DNA from: Actinomycetes bacterium
GTDB lineage: Bacteria > Actinomycetota > Acidimicrobiia > Acidimicrobiales > Bog-793
NCBI GenBank assembly: GCA_021823365.1
Contig: JAKAOD010000027.1
Coordinates: 1-13,141 of the forward strand
Reading direction: 5' to 3'
Length of the DNA stretch: 13,141 nt
The notes beneath the pieces are model-generated. The model was not told the origin of the DNA. It did no database searches and saw nothing but the letters and a program-made list of their open reading frames with translations. This document shows positions 1 to 7,433 of this stretch, one piece after another (position 1 is the stretch's first letter; every line of letters starts with the position of its first letter). Made by a program: the position numbers and the translations under genes.

Positions 1-1
1 A

Positions 2-1081
2 GTCGACCGGGACGCCCTCTCCCCCGCCGCGTGCGCGGGCCATTCGCTCGGCGAGTACAGCGCGCTGGTCGCGGCCGGCGCGATGTCGTTCGGTGACGGC
101 GCTGCGCTCGTCGTCGCGCGCGGCGACGCGATGGCGCACGCCGGGGAGGACGCGCCGGGCACGATGGCCGCGCTCATCGGGATCAGCGACGACGACGCGG
201 AGGCCGCGTGCCACCGCGCCGAGGGCGAGGTGTGGGTGGCGAACTACAACGCGCCAGGACAGGTCGTCGTCGCAGGCACGACGGACGCGGTCGCCGCAGC
301 CTCGGAGATCGCGCGCGAGCTCGGGGCGCGTAAGGTGCTGCCGCTGCCGGTGTCCGGCGCGTTCCACACGCCGCTCATGGCCGCGGCCCGCCCCGCGCTG
401 CGCAAGGCGCTCGGCGACGTCGTGTTCTCCGCGCCCGAGGTGCCGGTCGTCGCCAACGTCGACGCGCGCGTGCACTCCGACCCGTCCGAATGGCCGGGTC
501 TCCTGTCTGCGCAGCTGTGCGGACCCGTGCGGTGGCGCCAGACGATCGAGACCCTGTCGGGCCTCGGCGCGACGACCTTCGTCGAGGTCGGGCCGGGGGG
601 GGTCCTGAGCGGCCTCGTGCGGCGGAGCGCCCCCGAAGCGCAGGCGCTGTCGGTCGCCAAGCCCGACGACCTCGACTCGCTGCTCGACGCGGTCGCGGGC
701 GGCCATGCAGTTGCACCCTCGGGGGGTCCGACCGGCGGCGCCGCGGTCGGGGCAGCCCGCGACCCGTGGCACCCCGACGCCCGCGCGCACCAAGGGGAGC
801 ACCTCTACATGTCCGAGCGGGTGGTGGTGAGCCCGTGCTCGGGGATCTTCGCGCCCGAGCAGTCCCTCGCCGCTCCCGGGACGGGCCTCCTGCCGGGAAC
901 CCCGGGCCACGAGACGGCCTCCTCCCACGTCCGCACGGGCGACCTCGTGGGGCGGGTCGGGGTGACGGAGGTCCGCACCCCGTTCGAGGGCGAGGTGATC
1001 CGCTGGCTGTCGGTCGCCGGCGAGCGGGTGCAAGAGGGCCAGCCGCTCGTGTGGCTCCGGGCGAGCGGGACCAAGGAGTGA
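2..1081 (+). CDS. fabD: Malonyl-CoA:ACP transacylase (partial at 5' end) fused to a degenerate biotinyl/lipoyl-like domain
   Basis: FabD moves the malonyl group from CoA to acyl carrier protein, supplying extender units for type II fatty-acid synthesis in the cytoplasm. The reading frame is open from base 2, so the gene begins upstream of the window; about 75 residues are missing compared with E. coli FabD. In the visible 359 residues, the nucleophile motif GHSLGE has its Ser at 15, the malonyl-binding Arg is at 40 (VVARG), the conserved Gln is at 87 (NAPGQVVVAG), the catalytic His is at 122 (GAFHTPLM), and VGPGGVLSGL follows. The Ser-to-Arg and Ser-to-His spacings match E. coli FabD closely. 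A normal FabD would end near residue 225. Here the frame continues through a Gly/Ala/Pro-rich linker into about 90 residues resembling a biotinyl domain without its lysine. Stop is TGA at 1079-1081; fabG follows 13 bases later. FabD identity is secure; whether one or two polypeptides are made is not. Confidence 0.93.
   Translation, partial: VDRDALSPAACAGHSLGEYSALVAAGAMSFGDGAALVVARGDAMAHAGEDAPGTMAALIGISDDDAEAACHRAEGEVWVANYNAPGQVVVAGTTDAVAAASEIARELGARKVLPLPVSGAFHTPLMAAARPALRKALGDVVFSAPEVPVVANVDARVHSDPSEWPGLLSAQLCGPVRWRQTIETLSGLGATTFVEVGPGGVLSGLVRRSAPEAQALSVAKPDDLDSLLDAVAGGHAVAPSGGPTGGAAVGAARDPWHPDARAHQGEHLYMSERVVVSPCSGIFAPEQSLAAPGTGLLPGTPGHETASSHVRTGDLVGRVGVTEVRTPFEGEVIRWLSVAGERVQEGQPLVWLRASGTKE
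793..799 (+). promoter_or_regulatory. Internal ribosome binding site before the in-frame ATG at 809
   Basis: AGGGGAG lies 9 bases upstream of ATG 809, inside the fabD frame. It is one of the better Shine-Dalgarno matches in the window and sits where a separate carrier-like gene would start. The same mRNA may therefore give both the fusion and a short free domain. Confidence 0.45.
809..1081 (+). other. Degenerate biotinyl/lipoyl-like domain at the FabD C-terminus, possibly also translated separately
   Basis: This 90-residue segment begins at an in-frame ATG. Its second half has the pattern of a biotin carboxyl carrier or lipoyl half-domain: a TGDLVGRVG strand, a TPFEGEV turn, then GERVQEGQPLVWL at the end. 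The biotin-accepting EAMKM-type motif is replaced by VGVTEV, so no lysine sits at the modification point and the domain is unlikely to be biotinylated or lipoylated. It could be a structural or docking remnant of an acetyl-CoA carboxylase carrier protein. The family call rests on pattern only. Confidence 0.5.
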
Positions 1082-1094
1082 TGCGGGGGCGCCG

Positions 1095-1907
1095 GTGAGC
1101 CGGGAGCAGGGAGCCTCCGCGGTCCGGCAGCAGGGGGCGCCGGTCGGCCCGGGCGCGGCCCGAGCCGAGCCGGGCGACGGCCGGGTCGTCCTCGTCACCG
1201 GCGGGTCACGAGGCATCGGCGCAGCGTGCGCGGCCTGGTTCGCCGCCCAGGGCGACCGGGTCGCGGTCACGACGCGGGAAGGACCCGAGGAGCTCGAGCC
1301 ACCCGGCCGCGTGCTGCAGGAGCGATTCTGCGCCCTGCGTTGCGACGTGAGAGACCCCTCACAGGTGGAGGGGGCGTTCCGTGCGGTCGAGGAGCGGTGG
1401 GGACCCGTGGAGGTCCTCGTCGCGAACGCCGGGATCACCCGGGACGCGCTGGTGCTGCGCATGGGGGAGGACGACTGGCACGACGTGCTCGAGACGAACC
1501 TCACGGGCGCCTTCCGGGTCGCCAAGCGGGCGGTCGCCAGGATGCTCCGGCTCCGCCACGGCCGCATCGTCTTCGTCTCGTCGGTGGGCGCCTTCGTCGG
1601 CCTGCCCGGCCAGGCCAACTACGCCGCGTCGAAGGCCGGCCTGGTCGGCATGGCCCGGGCGCTCGCCCGCGAGGTGGCGAGCCGGCAGATCACCGTCAAC
1701 GTCGTCGCGCCCGGGGTCGTGGAGACCGACATGACGAGGGTGCTGGGGGAGGAGCGGGTGGGCGAGCTCGTCGGCATGGTCCCGCTCGGTCGTGCCGGGA
1801 GCCCGCAGGACGTGGCGGCCGCGGTCGGCTTCCTGGCCTCGGACGCGGCGGCCTACATCACCGGCGCGGTGCTGCCCGTGGACGGCGGGCTCGGCATGGG
1901 GCTCTGA
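1095..1907 (+). CDS. fabG: 3-oxoacyl-[acyl-carrier-protein] reductase (SDR family)
   Basis: FabG reduces 3-oxoacyl-ACP to 3-hydroxyacyl-ACP with NADPH, the first reductive step of each elongation cycle. The 270-residue protein is a classical short-chain dehydrogenase: TGGSRGIG nucleotide-binding loop at 35-42, NAG at 111-113, catalytic Asn135, Ser163, and YAASK with Tyr176 and Lys180, then PGVVETDM at 206-213 and a C-terminal VDGGLGM as in actinobacterial FabG. The GTG start, 13 bases after the fabD stop, gives an N-terminal extension of about 28 residues over the usual length. No in-frame ATG or GTG occurs before the Rossmann motif, so the extension is probably real, though the Shine-Dalgarno match (GGGGGC) is modest. 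Position between fabD and acpP supports the FabG role over another SDR. Confidence 0.94.
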   Translation: MSREQGASAVRQQGAPVGPGAARAEPGDGRVVLVTGGSRGIGAACAAWFAAQGDRVAVTTREGPEELEPPGRVLQERFCALRCDVRDPSQVEGAFRAVEERWGPVEVLVANAGITRDALVLRMGEDDWHDVLETNLTGAFRVAKRAVARMLRLRHGRIVFVSSVGAFVGLPGQANYAASKAGLVGMARALAREVASRQITVNVVAPGVVETDMTRVLGEERVGELVGMVPLGRAGSPQDVAAAVGFLASDAAAYITGAVLPVDGGLGMGL

Positions 1908-1920
1908 TCTGGCGAACCGC

Positions 1921-2028
1921 ACCGCTGGCACCCCTGGCACCGCTGGCACCGCTGGCACCCCTGGCACCGCTGGCACCCCTGGCACCGCTGGCACCCCTGG
2001 CACCGCTGGCACCCCTGGCACCGCTGCC
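1921..2028 (+). repeat. 9-bp tandem repeat (12 units) in the fabG-acpP intergenic region
   Basis: Twelve consecutive 9-base units of the form ACC(G/C)CTGGC start 13 bases after the fabG stop. Units 1-11 differ only at the fourth base, in the order G C G G C G C G C G C; unit 12 (2020-2028) ends GCC instead of GGC. Because most G and C units alternate, much of the array has an 18-bp higher-order period. It lies outside the real genes, although its length being a multiple of three keeps all frames open through it. The rest of the 1908-2208 gap (2029-2208) shows only GC-rich sequence and the acpP ribosome binding site. Confidence 0.95.
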
Positions 2029-2192
2029 TTCCGGAGGCGGGGGAGGCACGCGGATAGGCTCATGGGCCGCAGGGCATGGGCCGCTGGCGGGACCTGACGA
2101 GACCCGACGACCGCTACGAGGTCCGAGGGCCCCGGCGCATGGCCGCAGTGCCCGACACCCCCCGAGAGAGAGGCCCGTGAAGGGTCCCACGA

Positions 2193-2200
2193 GGAGAAGG
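2193..2200 (+). promoter_or_regulatory. acpP ribosome binding site
   Basis: GGAGAAGG ends 8 bases before the GTG at 2209. This fixes the acpP start, since the nearby GTG at 2177 is in another frame. Confidence 0.7.
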
Positions 2201-2208
2201 ACGAGGAC

Positions 2209-2448
2209 GTGGACAACGAGGCAGCGTTCGAGAAGTTCCGTGAGTGCGCCGTGGAGGTCCTCCAGGTGCCCGCCGAGAAGGTGACGATGGACGCCCGGTT
2301 CGCCGAGGACCTCGACGCCGACAGCCTCGACCTCGTCGAGCTGGTGATGGCCCTGGAGGAGGCGTTCGACGTCTCCGTGGAGGAGAGCGAGCTCGAAGAC
2401 ATCGAGACCGCAGGGCAGGCCTTCCAGCTGATCAGCTCCAAGCTCTGA
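2209..2448 (+). CDS. acpP: Acyl carrier protein
   Basis: AcpP carries the growing acyl chain as a thioester on its 4'-phosphopantetheine arm and is the shared substrate of FabD, FabG and FabF around it. The product is 79 residues, the usual size, and strongly acidic. The attachment site is Ser39 in the DADSLDLVELVMALEEAF motif at the start of helix II, preceded by FAEDLD. The GTG start is supported by a good Shine-Dalgarno sequence 8 bases upstream. The stop codon shares its last base with the fabF start (TGATG), so the two are probably translationally coupled. A holo-ACP synthase is needed to activate it and is not in the window. Confidence 0.96.
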   Translation: MDNEAAFEKFRECAVEVLQVPAEKVTMDARFAEDLDADSLDLVELVMALEEAFDVSVEESELEDIETAGQAFQLISSKL

Positions 2449-3650
2449 TGCTGCTCGGGGTCGGACCCGACGGCCCGTTCCGTGGGCGGCGCGTCGCCGT
2501 CACCGGGATCGGCGCGGTCACCTGCTGCGGACTGGGCGTCGAGGTGCTCTGGGAAGGTCTCGTGCACCCGTCCATCTCGGGCAAGCGCCGCGTGCCCGAC
2601 TTCGACCCCTCCGCCTACTTCGACTCGAAGGAGGCCCGCCGCGTGGACCCATTCGCGGCGTTCACGGTGGCGGCTGCGCAGATGGCGCTCGAGGACGCCG
2701 GCGAGCTCGGGGTCGACCCCGCTCGAGCAGGCGTGCTCTTCGGCACCGGCGTCGGCGGGTTCGAGACCCTCGCGAACCAGGTCACTGTCTACAACGAGCG
2801 GGGCGCGCGCCGGGTCTCCCCGTTCCTCGTCCCGATGATGATGGCCAACGCCGGCGCCGCGCACGTCTCGATGCGCAACGGCTGGCACGGCCCCTCCGAG
2901 ACCGTGGTCACCGCGTGCGCTGCGGGCACGCACGGGATCGCCAACGCGGCGCGGCTCGTGGCGAGCGGGCGCTGCGACGTGGTCGTCGGCGGCGGCGCCG
3001 AGGCGTCGATGCACCCCGTCGCCGTCGCGGCGTTCGCGAACATGACCGCCCTGTCGACGAGCGGGGTGTCGCGGCCCTTCGACGTGCGGCGGGACGGGTT
3101 CGTCATCTCTGAGGGCGCGGCCGCGCTGGTGCTCGAAGCGTGGGACCACGCGGTCGCACGGGGCGCTCGCATCTACGCCGAGATCGCCGGGTCGGCGTCG
3201 ACCGCGGACGCCCATCACATCACCCAGCCGGCCCCCGACGGGCAGGGCGCGGTCGCCTGCATGGAGCAGGCGCTCGTCGACGCGCAGCTCTCGGCTGCCG
3301 ACATCGCCCACATCAACGCGCACGGCACCTCGACGCCGCTCAACGACCTCACCGAATCCCGCGCGATCAACAAGGTCTTCGGCGAGCCCGGCCCGCCCGT
3401 CACCTCGACCAAGGGCGTGACGGGTCATGGCCTCGGCGCCGCCGGCGCGATCGAGGCGGTCGCCTCGATCCTGGCGATCGACCGCAGGGTGATCCCGCCG
3501 ACCTACGGCTGTGAGGAGCTCGACGCCGAGATCCACCTGGACGTCGTCCGTGGCGAGGCGCGTCCCTGGGAGCCCGGCCCTGTGCTGTCGAACTCCTTCG
3601 GGTTCGGCGGCCACAACGGCTGCCTGGTCATCCTCCCGCCGTCCGAGTAG
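2448..3650 (+). CDS. fabF: 3-oxoacyl-[acyl-carrier-protein] synthase II
   Basis: FabF is the elongating beta-ketoacyl-ACP synthase, condensing acyl-ACP with malonyl-ACP and releasing CO2. The 400-residue protein has the full KAS active site: nucleophile Cys157 in VTACAAGTHGI, His292 in NAHGTSTPLND, Lys322 and His327 in STKGVTGHGLGAAG, and His389 near the gatekeeping SNSFGFGGHNG loop. The Cys-His-His set indicates a condensing KAS I/II enzyme, not a chain-initiating FabH. The ATG overlaps the acpP TGA by one base and has no clear Shine-Dalgarno sequence, so translation probably depends on ribosomes finishing acpP. The GHGLGAAG loop has Gly where GHLLGAAG or GHTLGAAG is more usual. FabF versus FabB is assigned by length and pairing with acpP. 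Confidence 0.95.
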   Translation: MLLGVGPDGPFRGRRVAVTGIGAVTCCGLGVEVLWEGLVHPSISGKRRVPDFDPSAYFDSKEARRVDPFAAFTVAAAQMALEDAGELGVDPARAGVLFGTGVGGFETLANQVTVYNERGARRVSPFLVPMMMANAGAAHVSMRNGWHGPSETVVTACAAGTHGIANAARLVASGRCDVVVGGGAEASMHPVAVAAFANMTALSTSGVSRPFDVRRDGFVISEGAAALVLEAWDHAVARGARIYAEIAGSASTADAHHITQPAPDGQGAVACMEQALVDAQLSAADIAHINAHGTSTPLNDLTESRAINKVFGEPGPPVTSTKGVTGHGLGAAGAIEAVASILAIDRRVIPPTYGCEELDAEIHLDVVRGEARPWEPGPVLSNSFGFGGHNGCLVILPPSE

Positions 3651-3664
3651 CCCCGGCAGGCAGC

Positions 3665-4555
3665 GTGCCGGCCCCCGTCGTCGACGACGCACCCGGGCTC
3701 ACCGGTGCCCAGCTCGACGCCGTCGCCGACCTCGAGCACCGGGTGACCGCGCACGACGGGGGGCGCCTGAAGCTGGAGTGGGGCGTGATCAGGGAGCGTC
3801 CCGCCAGGGAGGTGAACGACCTCCTCGTGTGGGACGACGGCACGCTCGTCGGCTACTGCGGGCTCCACCAGTTCGGCACGGAGCCAGAGCTCGCCGGCGC
3901 GGTCGACCCGGCCTGTCGGCGACAGGGCATCGGCTCTGCGCTCCTCGCCCGTGCACTCGAGCTCGTCGCGGGGCGCGGGCGGGTCAGGGTCTTGCTCGTC
4001 ACCCCGACCGCGACGGAGGCCGGGCGTCGCTTCGCGCTCGCCAAGGGGGCGACGCTCGACCATTCCGAGCACCACCTGGAGCTCATCGGCCCCCCGGCGG
4101 GACCGCCGGCGGGCCGTCCCTCCACCGCGGCGCTCCGCATCCGACTCGCGCGGGACGACGAGGAGGACCGGCGGGTGATCGTGTCGCTCCTCGAGGCCGG
4201 CTTCGGCGAGGGTGCGGCCTACGCCGGCCGGGCGGGACCCTCGGACCTCGCGTTCGTCGCGGAGCGGGACGGCGACGCCGTCGGCACCGTGCGCCTCGAT
4301 CTCGGCGGCGACCCGGCCGGCATCTACGGCCTCGCGGTCCGTCCCGACGTGCGCGGGCAGGGCATCGGGCGGGCGGTCCTCTACGAGACCTGCCTGGAGG
4401 CACGCCGCCGAGGGGCTCGACGGCTGACCCTCGAAGTCGAGACGGACAACGACCACGCGCTCGGCCTCTACACGTCCGCCGGGTTCGAGCTCCGGACGAC
4501 CGAGGACTACTTCGCGATGGCGGTCCCCAGCGCAAGAACATCCGCACCGTCCTGA
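3665..4555 (+). CDS. GNAT-family N-acetyltransferase with two tandem GNAT domains
   Basis: This 296-residue protein appears to contain two GCN5-related acetyltransferase folds, which transfer an acetyl group from acetyl-CoA to an amine. The first spans roughly residues 15-140 with an acetyl-CoA-binding RRQGIG loop at 85-90. A Pro/Gly-rich linker (about 142-155) follows. The second spans about 156-288, with VRGQGIG at 229-235 and a characteristic end, LEVETDNDHALGLYTSAGF. Size and two-domain layout resemble mycothiol acetyltransferase MshD, an actinobacterial enzyme, but other double-GNAT families look similar and I see no residue that decides it. The GTG start is 14 bases after the fabF stop with a weak ribosome site, so it is likely co-transcribed with the fatty-acid genes. 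Its substrate is unknown. Confidence 0.8.
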   Translation: MPAPVVDDAPGLTGAQLDAVADLEHRVTAHDGGRLKLEWGVIRERPAREVNDLLVWDDGTLVGYCGLHQFGTEPELAGAVDPACRRQGIGSALLARALELVAGRGRVRVLLVTPTATEAGRRFALAKGATLDHSEHHLELIGPPAGPPAGRPSTAALRIRLARDDEEDRRVIVSLLEAGFGEGAAYAGRAGPSDLAFVAERDGDAVGTVRLDLGGDPAGIYGLAVRPDVRGQGIGRAVLYETCLEARRRGARRLTLEVETDNDHALGLYTSAGFELRTTEDYFAMAVPSARTSAPS

Positions 4556-4575
4556 CCACGCTCCCGGCAGCGCGC

Positions 4576-4593
4576 CCGCGCCACTCGGCGCGG
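4576..4593. terminator. Hairpin between convergent genes, possible bidirectional terminator
   Basis: CCGCGCC at 4576-4582 and GGCGCGG at 4587-4593 form a perfect 7-bp stem around a 4-base loop (ACTC). It sits in the 39 bases between the stop of the GNAT gene and the stop of trpA, which converge. There is no T-tract on either side, so if it ends transcription it is not a canonical intrinsic terminator. Placement is the main support. Confidence 0.45.
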
Positions 4594-4594
4594 C

Positions 4595-5371
4595 TCAGCT
4601 CTCGTCGAGCGCAGCCCGGAGCTCGCCGACGAGCTCGGCCGCGGCGTCGGGCCCGCCTCCCTCGAGCAGCCGGCGCACGAGGGCGGAGCCGACGACGACG
4701 CCGTCGGCCACCGCGCACGCCGCACGGGCCTGCGCCGGCGTCGACACGCCCACCCCGACGCACACCGGCGCATCGGTCACCTGGCGGATCCTTTCCACGA
4801 CGTCGGCGCTTTCGCTCCCGAGCGACTCTCGTTCGCCCGTCACGCCCATCCGCGCCACGGCGTAGACGAAGCCCCGGGAGCGCGCGCAGATCCTCGCGAC
4901 CCGTGGCTGCGGCGTGGACGGTGCGACGAGCAGGACCGTGGCGACCTGCGCGGCGTCGGCCTCGGCCGCCCACGGATCGAGCTCTTCCAAAGGGAGGTCG
5001 GGCACGATCGCGGCGCCGATGCCGGCGGCCCGCAACGACCGGGCCATGCGCCGATGGCCCATCCGAAACACGATGTTGTAGTAGGTCATCGCTGCGACCG
5101 GGACCGCGAGCTCCGCAGACGCGACGTCGTCGATGACCCGCGCGGGGGTCGCGCCCCGGTCGAGCGCGTGGACACCCGCCCGCTGGATGACCGGCCCGTC
5201 CATCAAGGGGTCGGAGAAGGGGATCCCCACCTCGACCGCGTCGGCGCCGGCGGCCACCACCGCCTGCAGCGACTCGACCCAGTCCTCGGACATCCCGCCC
5301 ATGAGGTAGGGGACGAGGAGCTTGCGCCCTTCGTCGCGCCGGGCGCGAAGCCAGGACTCGAGGGCGATCAC
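4595..5371 (-). CDS. trpA: Tryptophan synthase alpha chain
   Basis: TrpA cleaves indole-3-glycerol phosphate to indole and glyceraldehyde 3-phosphate; indole is channelled to TrpB. The 258-residue TIM barrel shows catalytic Glu48 in [10 protein letters not shown] and Asp58 in DPLMDGP, the TYYN strand at 96-99, loop 6 region RMGVTG at 174-179, and the phosphate-binding VGVGVSTP and VVVGSALV segments near the C-terminus. The N-terminal PYLMGG replaces the more common PYLTAGDP-type sequence. The GTG start overlaps the trpB stop as GTGA and has no evident Shine-Dalgarno sequence, so translation is probably coupled to trpB. An open frame extends further upstream, but it only shadows trpB. trpA is the last gene of the cluster. 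Confidence 0.96.
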   Translation of the reverse strand: MIALESWLRARRDEGRKLLVPYLMGGMSEDWVESLQAVVAAGADAVEVGIPFSDPLMDGPVIQRAGVHALDRGATPARVIDDVASAELAVPVAAMTYYNIVFRMGHRRMARSLRAAGIGAAIVPDLPLEELDPWAAEADAAQVATVLLVAPSTPQPRVARICARSRGFVYAVARMGVTGERESLGSESADVVERIRQVTDAPVCVGVGVSTPAQARAACAVADGVVVGSALVRRLLEGGGPDAAAELVGELRAALDES

Positions 5372-6639
5372 CGGTCGTCGCGGCCCGCGTCGCGGCCCGC
5401 CGCGAGCAGCTCGCGGACCTGGGCGACGTCCTTGTCCCCGCGCCCCGACAGCGTCACGAGGACCGTCGCGCCCGCCGGGACCGCCCGGCCGGCCTCCCGG
5501 ACGACCCACGCGAGCGCGTGCGCGGGCTCGAGCGCGGGGAGGATCCCTTCGGTGCGGGCGAGCAGCCCGAAGGCGTCGAGCGCCTCTGCGTCGGTCGCCT
5601 TCTCGTAGCGCGCCCGTCCCGAGGCGGCGAGGTGCGCGTGCTCGGGACCGATGCCCGGGTAGTCGAGGCCCGCGGAGACGGACTCGGCCTCGAGGATCTG
5701 GCCGGCCTCGTCCTGGAGAATGAGCGATCTCATACCGTGCAGGACGCCGGGGATGCCGTCGCTCGCGGCCGCACCGCCCGCGGCCTCCACGCCGACGAGG
5801 CGCGCACGCGTGGGCGCGAACCCGGCGAAGGTCCCTGCGGCGTTCGAACCCCCGCCGACGCACGCGACCACCACGTCGGGGTCGTCACCCCCCAGGAGCG
5901 CCCGGCACTGCTCGCGCGCCTCGTCCCCCACCACTCGCTGCAGCTCCCGGACCATGTAGGGGAACGGGTGGGGGCCCATCACCGACCCGATGCAGTAGTG
6001 GGTGTGGTCGACCGTCGCGACCCAGTCCCGCAACGCCTCGTTGACCGCGTCCTTCAGCGTGCGGCTCCCCGCGCGCACCGGCCGCACCTCCGCGCCGAGC
6101 AGCTCCATCCGGAAGACGTTGAGCTCCTGACGCTCGGTGTCGAGCTCCCCCATGTACACGGTGCACTCGAGCCCGAAGAGCGCGGCGGCGGTCGCGGCGG
6201 CGACCCCGTGCTGGCCCGCGCCGGTCTCTGCGACCAGGCGCCGCTTCCCCATGCGGCGCGTGAGGAGGGCCTGCCCGACGACGTTGTTCAGCTTGTGGGA
6301 CCCCGCGTGGACGAGGTCCTCACGCTTCAGCAGCACGCGCACGCCGAGCTCCTCGGACAGCCGGCGGCATTCGGTGACCGGGGTGGGTCGGCCGCCGTAG
6401 TCGCGGAGCACCGCGCCGAGCTCCTCACGGTAGGAGGGGTCGGCCCACGCTGCGGCGAACGCCTCCTCGAGCTCCATGCACGCAGGGACGAGCGCCTCGG
6501 GGACGAAGCGCCCCCCGAAGTCGCCGAACCTCCCGTCGGGACCCGGCGGCCCCATCACCGGAGCCCCGGAACCCGGTTGGGAACCCGGCACGTCGCCAAC
6601 GACCGAGACAGAGCCAGGGACAGAGACAGAGTCGGTCAT
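5368..6639 (-). CDS. trpB: Tryptophan synthase beta chain
   Basis: TrpB is the PLP enzyme that joins indole and L-serine to make L-tryptophan, in an alpha2beta2 complex with TrpA. In the 423-residue product the PLP lysine is Lys116 (HAGSHKLNN), catalytic Glu138 is in AETGAGQHG, the phosphate-binding GGGSNA loop is at 262-267, and SGRGDKD is at 399-405 near the C-terminus. [10 protein letters not shown] at 41-50 is the usual start of the family core. About 38 residues precede it, rich in Ser, Val, Pro and Gly (including PGSQPGSG), making it a little longer than typical TrpB1. The ATG overlaps the trpF stop as ATGA, with GGAGGG directly before it. It is the classical TrpB1 type, consistent with its trpA partner. 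Confidence 0.96.
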   Translation of the reverse strand: MTDSVSVPGSVSVVGDVPGSQPGSGAPVMGPPGPDGRFGDFGGRFVPEALVPACMELEEAFAAAWADPSYREELGAVLRDYGGRPTPVTECRRLSEELGVRVLLKREDLVHAGSHKLNNVVGQALLTRRMGKRRLVAETGAGQHGVAAATAAALFGLECTVYMGELDTERQELNVFRMELLGAEVRPVRAGSRTLKDAVNEALRDWVATVDHTHYCIGSVMGPHPFPYMVRELQRVVGDEAREQCRALLGGDDPDVVVACVGGGSNAAGTFAGFAPTRARLVGVEAAGGAAASDGIPGVLHGMRSLILQDEAGQILEAESVSAGLDYPGIGPEHAHLAASGRARYEKATDAEALDAFGLLARTEGILPALEPAHALAWVVREAGRAVPAGATVLVTLSGRGDKDVAQVRELLAAGRDAGRDDR

Positions 6640-7433
6640 CCCTCCATCCAGTCGTAGGGGGCTTCTTCCGGCGCGCCGGGAGGGAAGCCGTCTGAGACCG
6701 CGCCTGTGGACCCGTCGCCGCCCCCGCCCCCGGCGTGCGCACCGGCGTGCCCGACGTGCTCGCCGTGTCCGAGGAGCTCGGCGTGCTCGACGCGCCCGTA
6801 GCCGGACGCCCCGGCAACCGCAGCAGCGGCGCGCGCGTTGCGGATGAAGGCTCGCAGCCTCTGGGGGTCCTTGGCTCCCGGGACGCTCTCCACGCCGCTC
6901 GCGACGTCGACGCCTCGGGGCCGGAGCGCCGCGATCGCGTCGCCGACGTTCTCGGGAGTGAGCCCGCCGGAGACGAACATCCGTCCAGGATCGACGACGC
7001 CTTCGGCGAGCCTCCAGTCGAAGACCTGCCCCGACCCCGGGCTCTGCCCGTCGACGAGCAGATAGTCCGCGCCGAACTCGAAGAACCGCGCGATCGCGCG
7101 GTCCCCTGCCCGGAATGCTCGGATCGTGCACGAGACGCGCTCGCGGATCCACCGGCACTGCTCGGCGGACTCGTGCCCGTGCAGCTGCACCGCGCCGAAC
7201 CCCACCGTGTTCGCGATCTCGACCACACGAGTCGGCGCCTCGTCTCGGAAGACCCCGACGGTGAGGACGTCGTGGGGCAGCCGCTTCACGATGTCGGAGG
7301 CGACGGAGGGGGCGACCTGGCGCGGGGAGGGCGCGAGGACGAAGCCGAGCGCGTCGGCCCCGAGGCCGACCGCGAGGAGCGCGTCCGGCTCGTTCGTGAT
7401 GCCGCAGATCTTGATCAGGAGGTCGTCGCGCAC
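6636..7433 (-). CDS. trpF: Phosphoribosylanthranilate isomerase with a His/Gly-rich C-terminal tail
   Basis: TrpF converts phosphoribosylanthranilate to the carboxyphenylamino-deoxyribulose phosphate used by TrpC. The general base Cys10 is in KICGIT, general acid Asp128 is in LLVDG, and VQLHG (82-86), SGGLTPENV (155-163) and DVASGVES (176-183) are family hallmarks. The catalytic barrel ends near residue 205. A further 60 residues follow, with [19 protein letters not shown], a five-Gly run and an acidic end. The total of 265 residues compares with about 205-220 for most TrpF proteins. The GTG start has AGGGGA about 5 bases upstream and lies inside the trpC 3' end (19-base overlap); no better start precedes the CGIT motif. 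The stop overlaps the trpB ATG. The isomerase call is firm; the tail is unexplained. Confidence 0.93.
   Translation of the reverse strand: MRDDLLIKICGITNEPDALLAVGLGADALGFVLAPSPRQVAPSVASDIVKRLPHDVLTVGVFRDEAPTRVVEIANTVGFGAVQLHGHESAEQCRWIRERVSCTIRAFRAGDRAIARFFEFGADYLLVDGQSPGSGQVFDWRLAEGVVDPGRMFVSGGLTPENVGDAIAALRPRGVDVASGVESVPGAKDPQRLRAFIRNARAAAAVAGASGYGRVEHAELLGHGEHVGHAGAHAGGGGGDGSTGAVSDGFPPGAPEEAPYDWMEG

Noticed and set aside
595..602. Run of eight G as a possible frameshift in fabD
   Set aside because: The frame before and after it gives an intact FabD motif, VEVGPGGVLSGL, so the run is read correctly as it stands.
1921..2028. CRISPR array or collagen-like coding repeat
   Set aside because: Units are 9 bases with no spacers, so it is not CRISPR. 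The Thr/Ala/Gly/Pro-type translation comes from the repeat length being divisible by three and is present in all frames; no start with a ribosome site leads into it.
1359..3692. Minus-strand open frame of 777 codons opposite fabG, acpP and fabF
   Set aside because: Low-complexity Arg/Gly/Val/Asp translation with no recognisable motif, lying opposite three clear genes; a typical high-GC shadow. The plus-strand frames of 709 codons (7466-9595) and 558 codons (9276-10952) over the trp genes are rejected for the same reason.
5372..5863. N-terminal extension or fusion of TrpA
   Set aside because: The open frame upstream of GTG 5371 overlaps trpB in another frame, gives Arg/Gly-rich shadow sequence, and the GTGA overlap marks a normal TrpA start.
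6640..7158. TrpF-TrpB fusion suggested by the long open frame containing trpB
   Set aside because: The TrpF motifs lie in a different frame, which ends at 6636 over the trpB ATG; the upstream part of the trpB frame has no motif.
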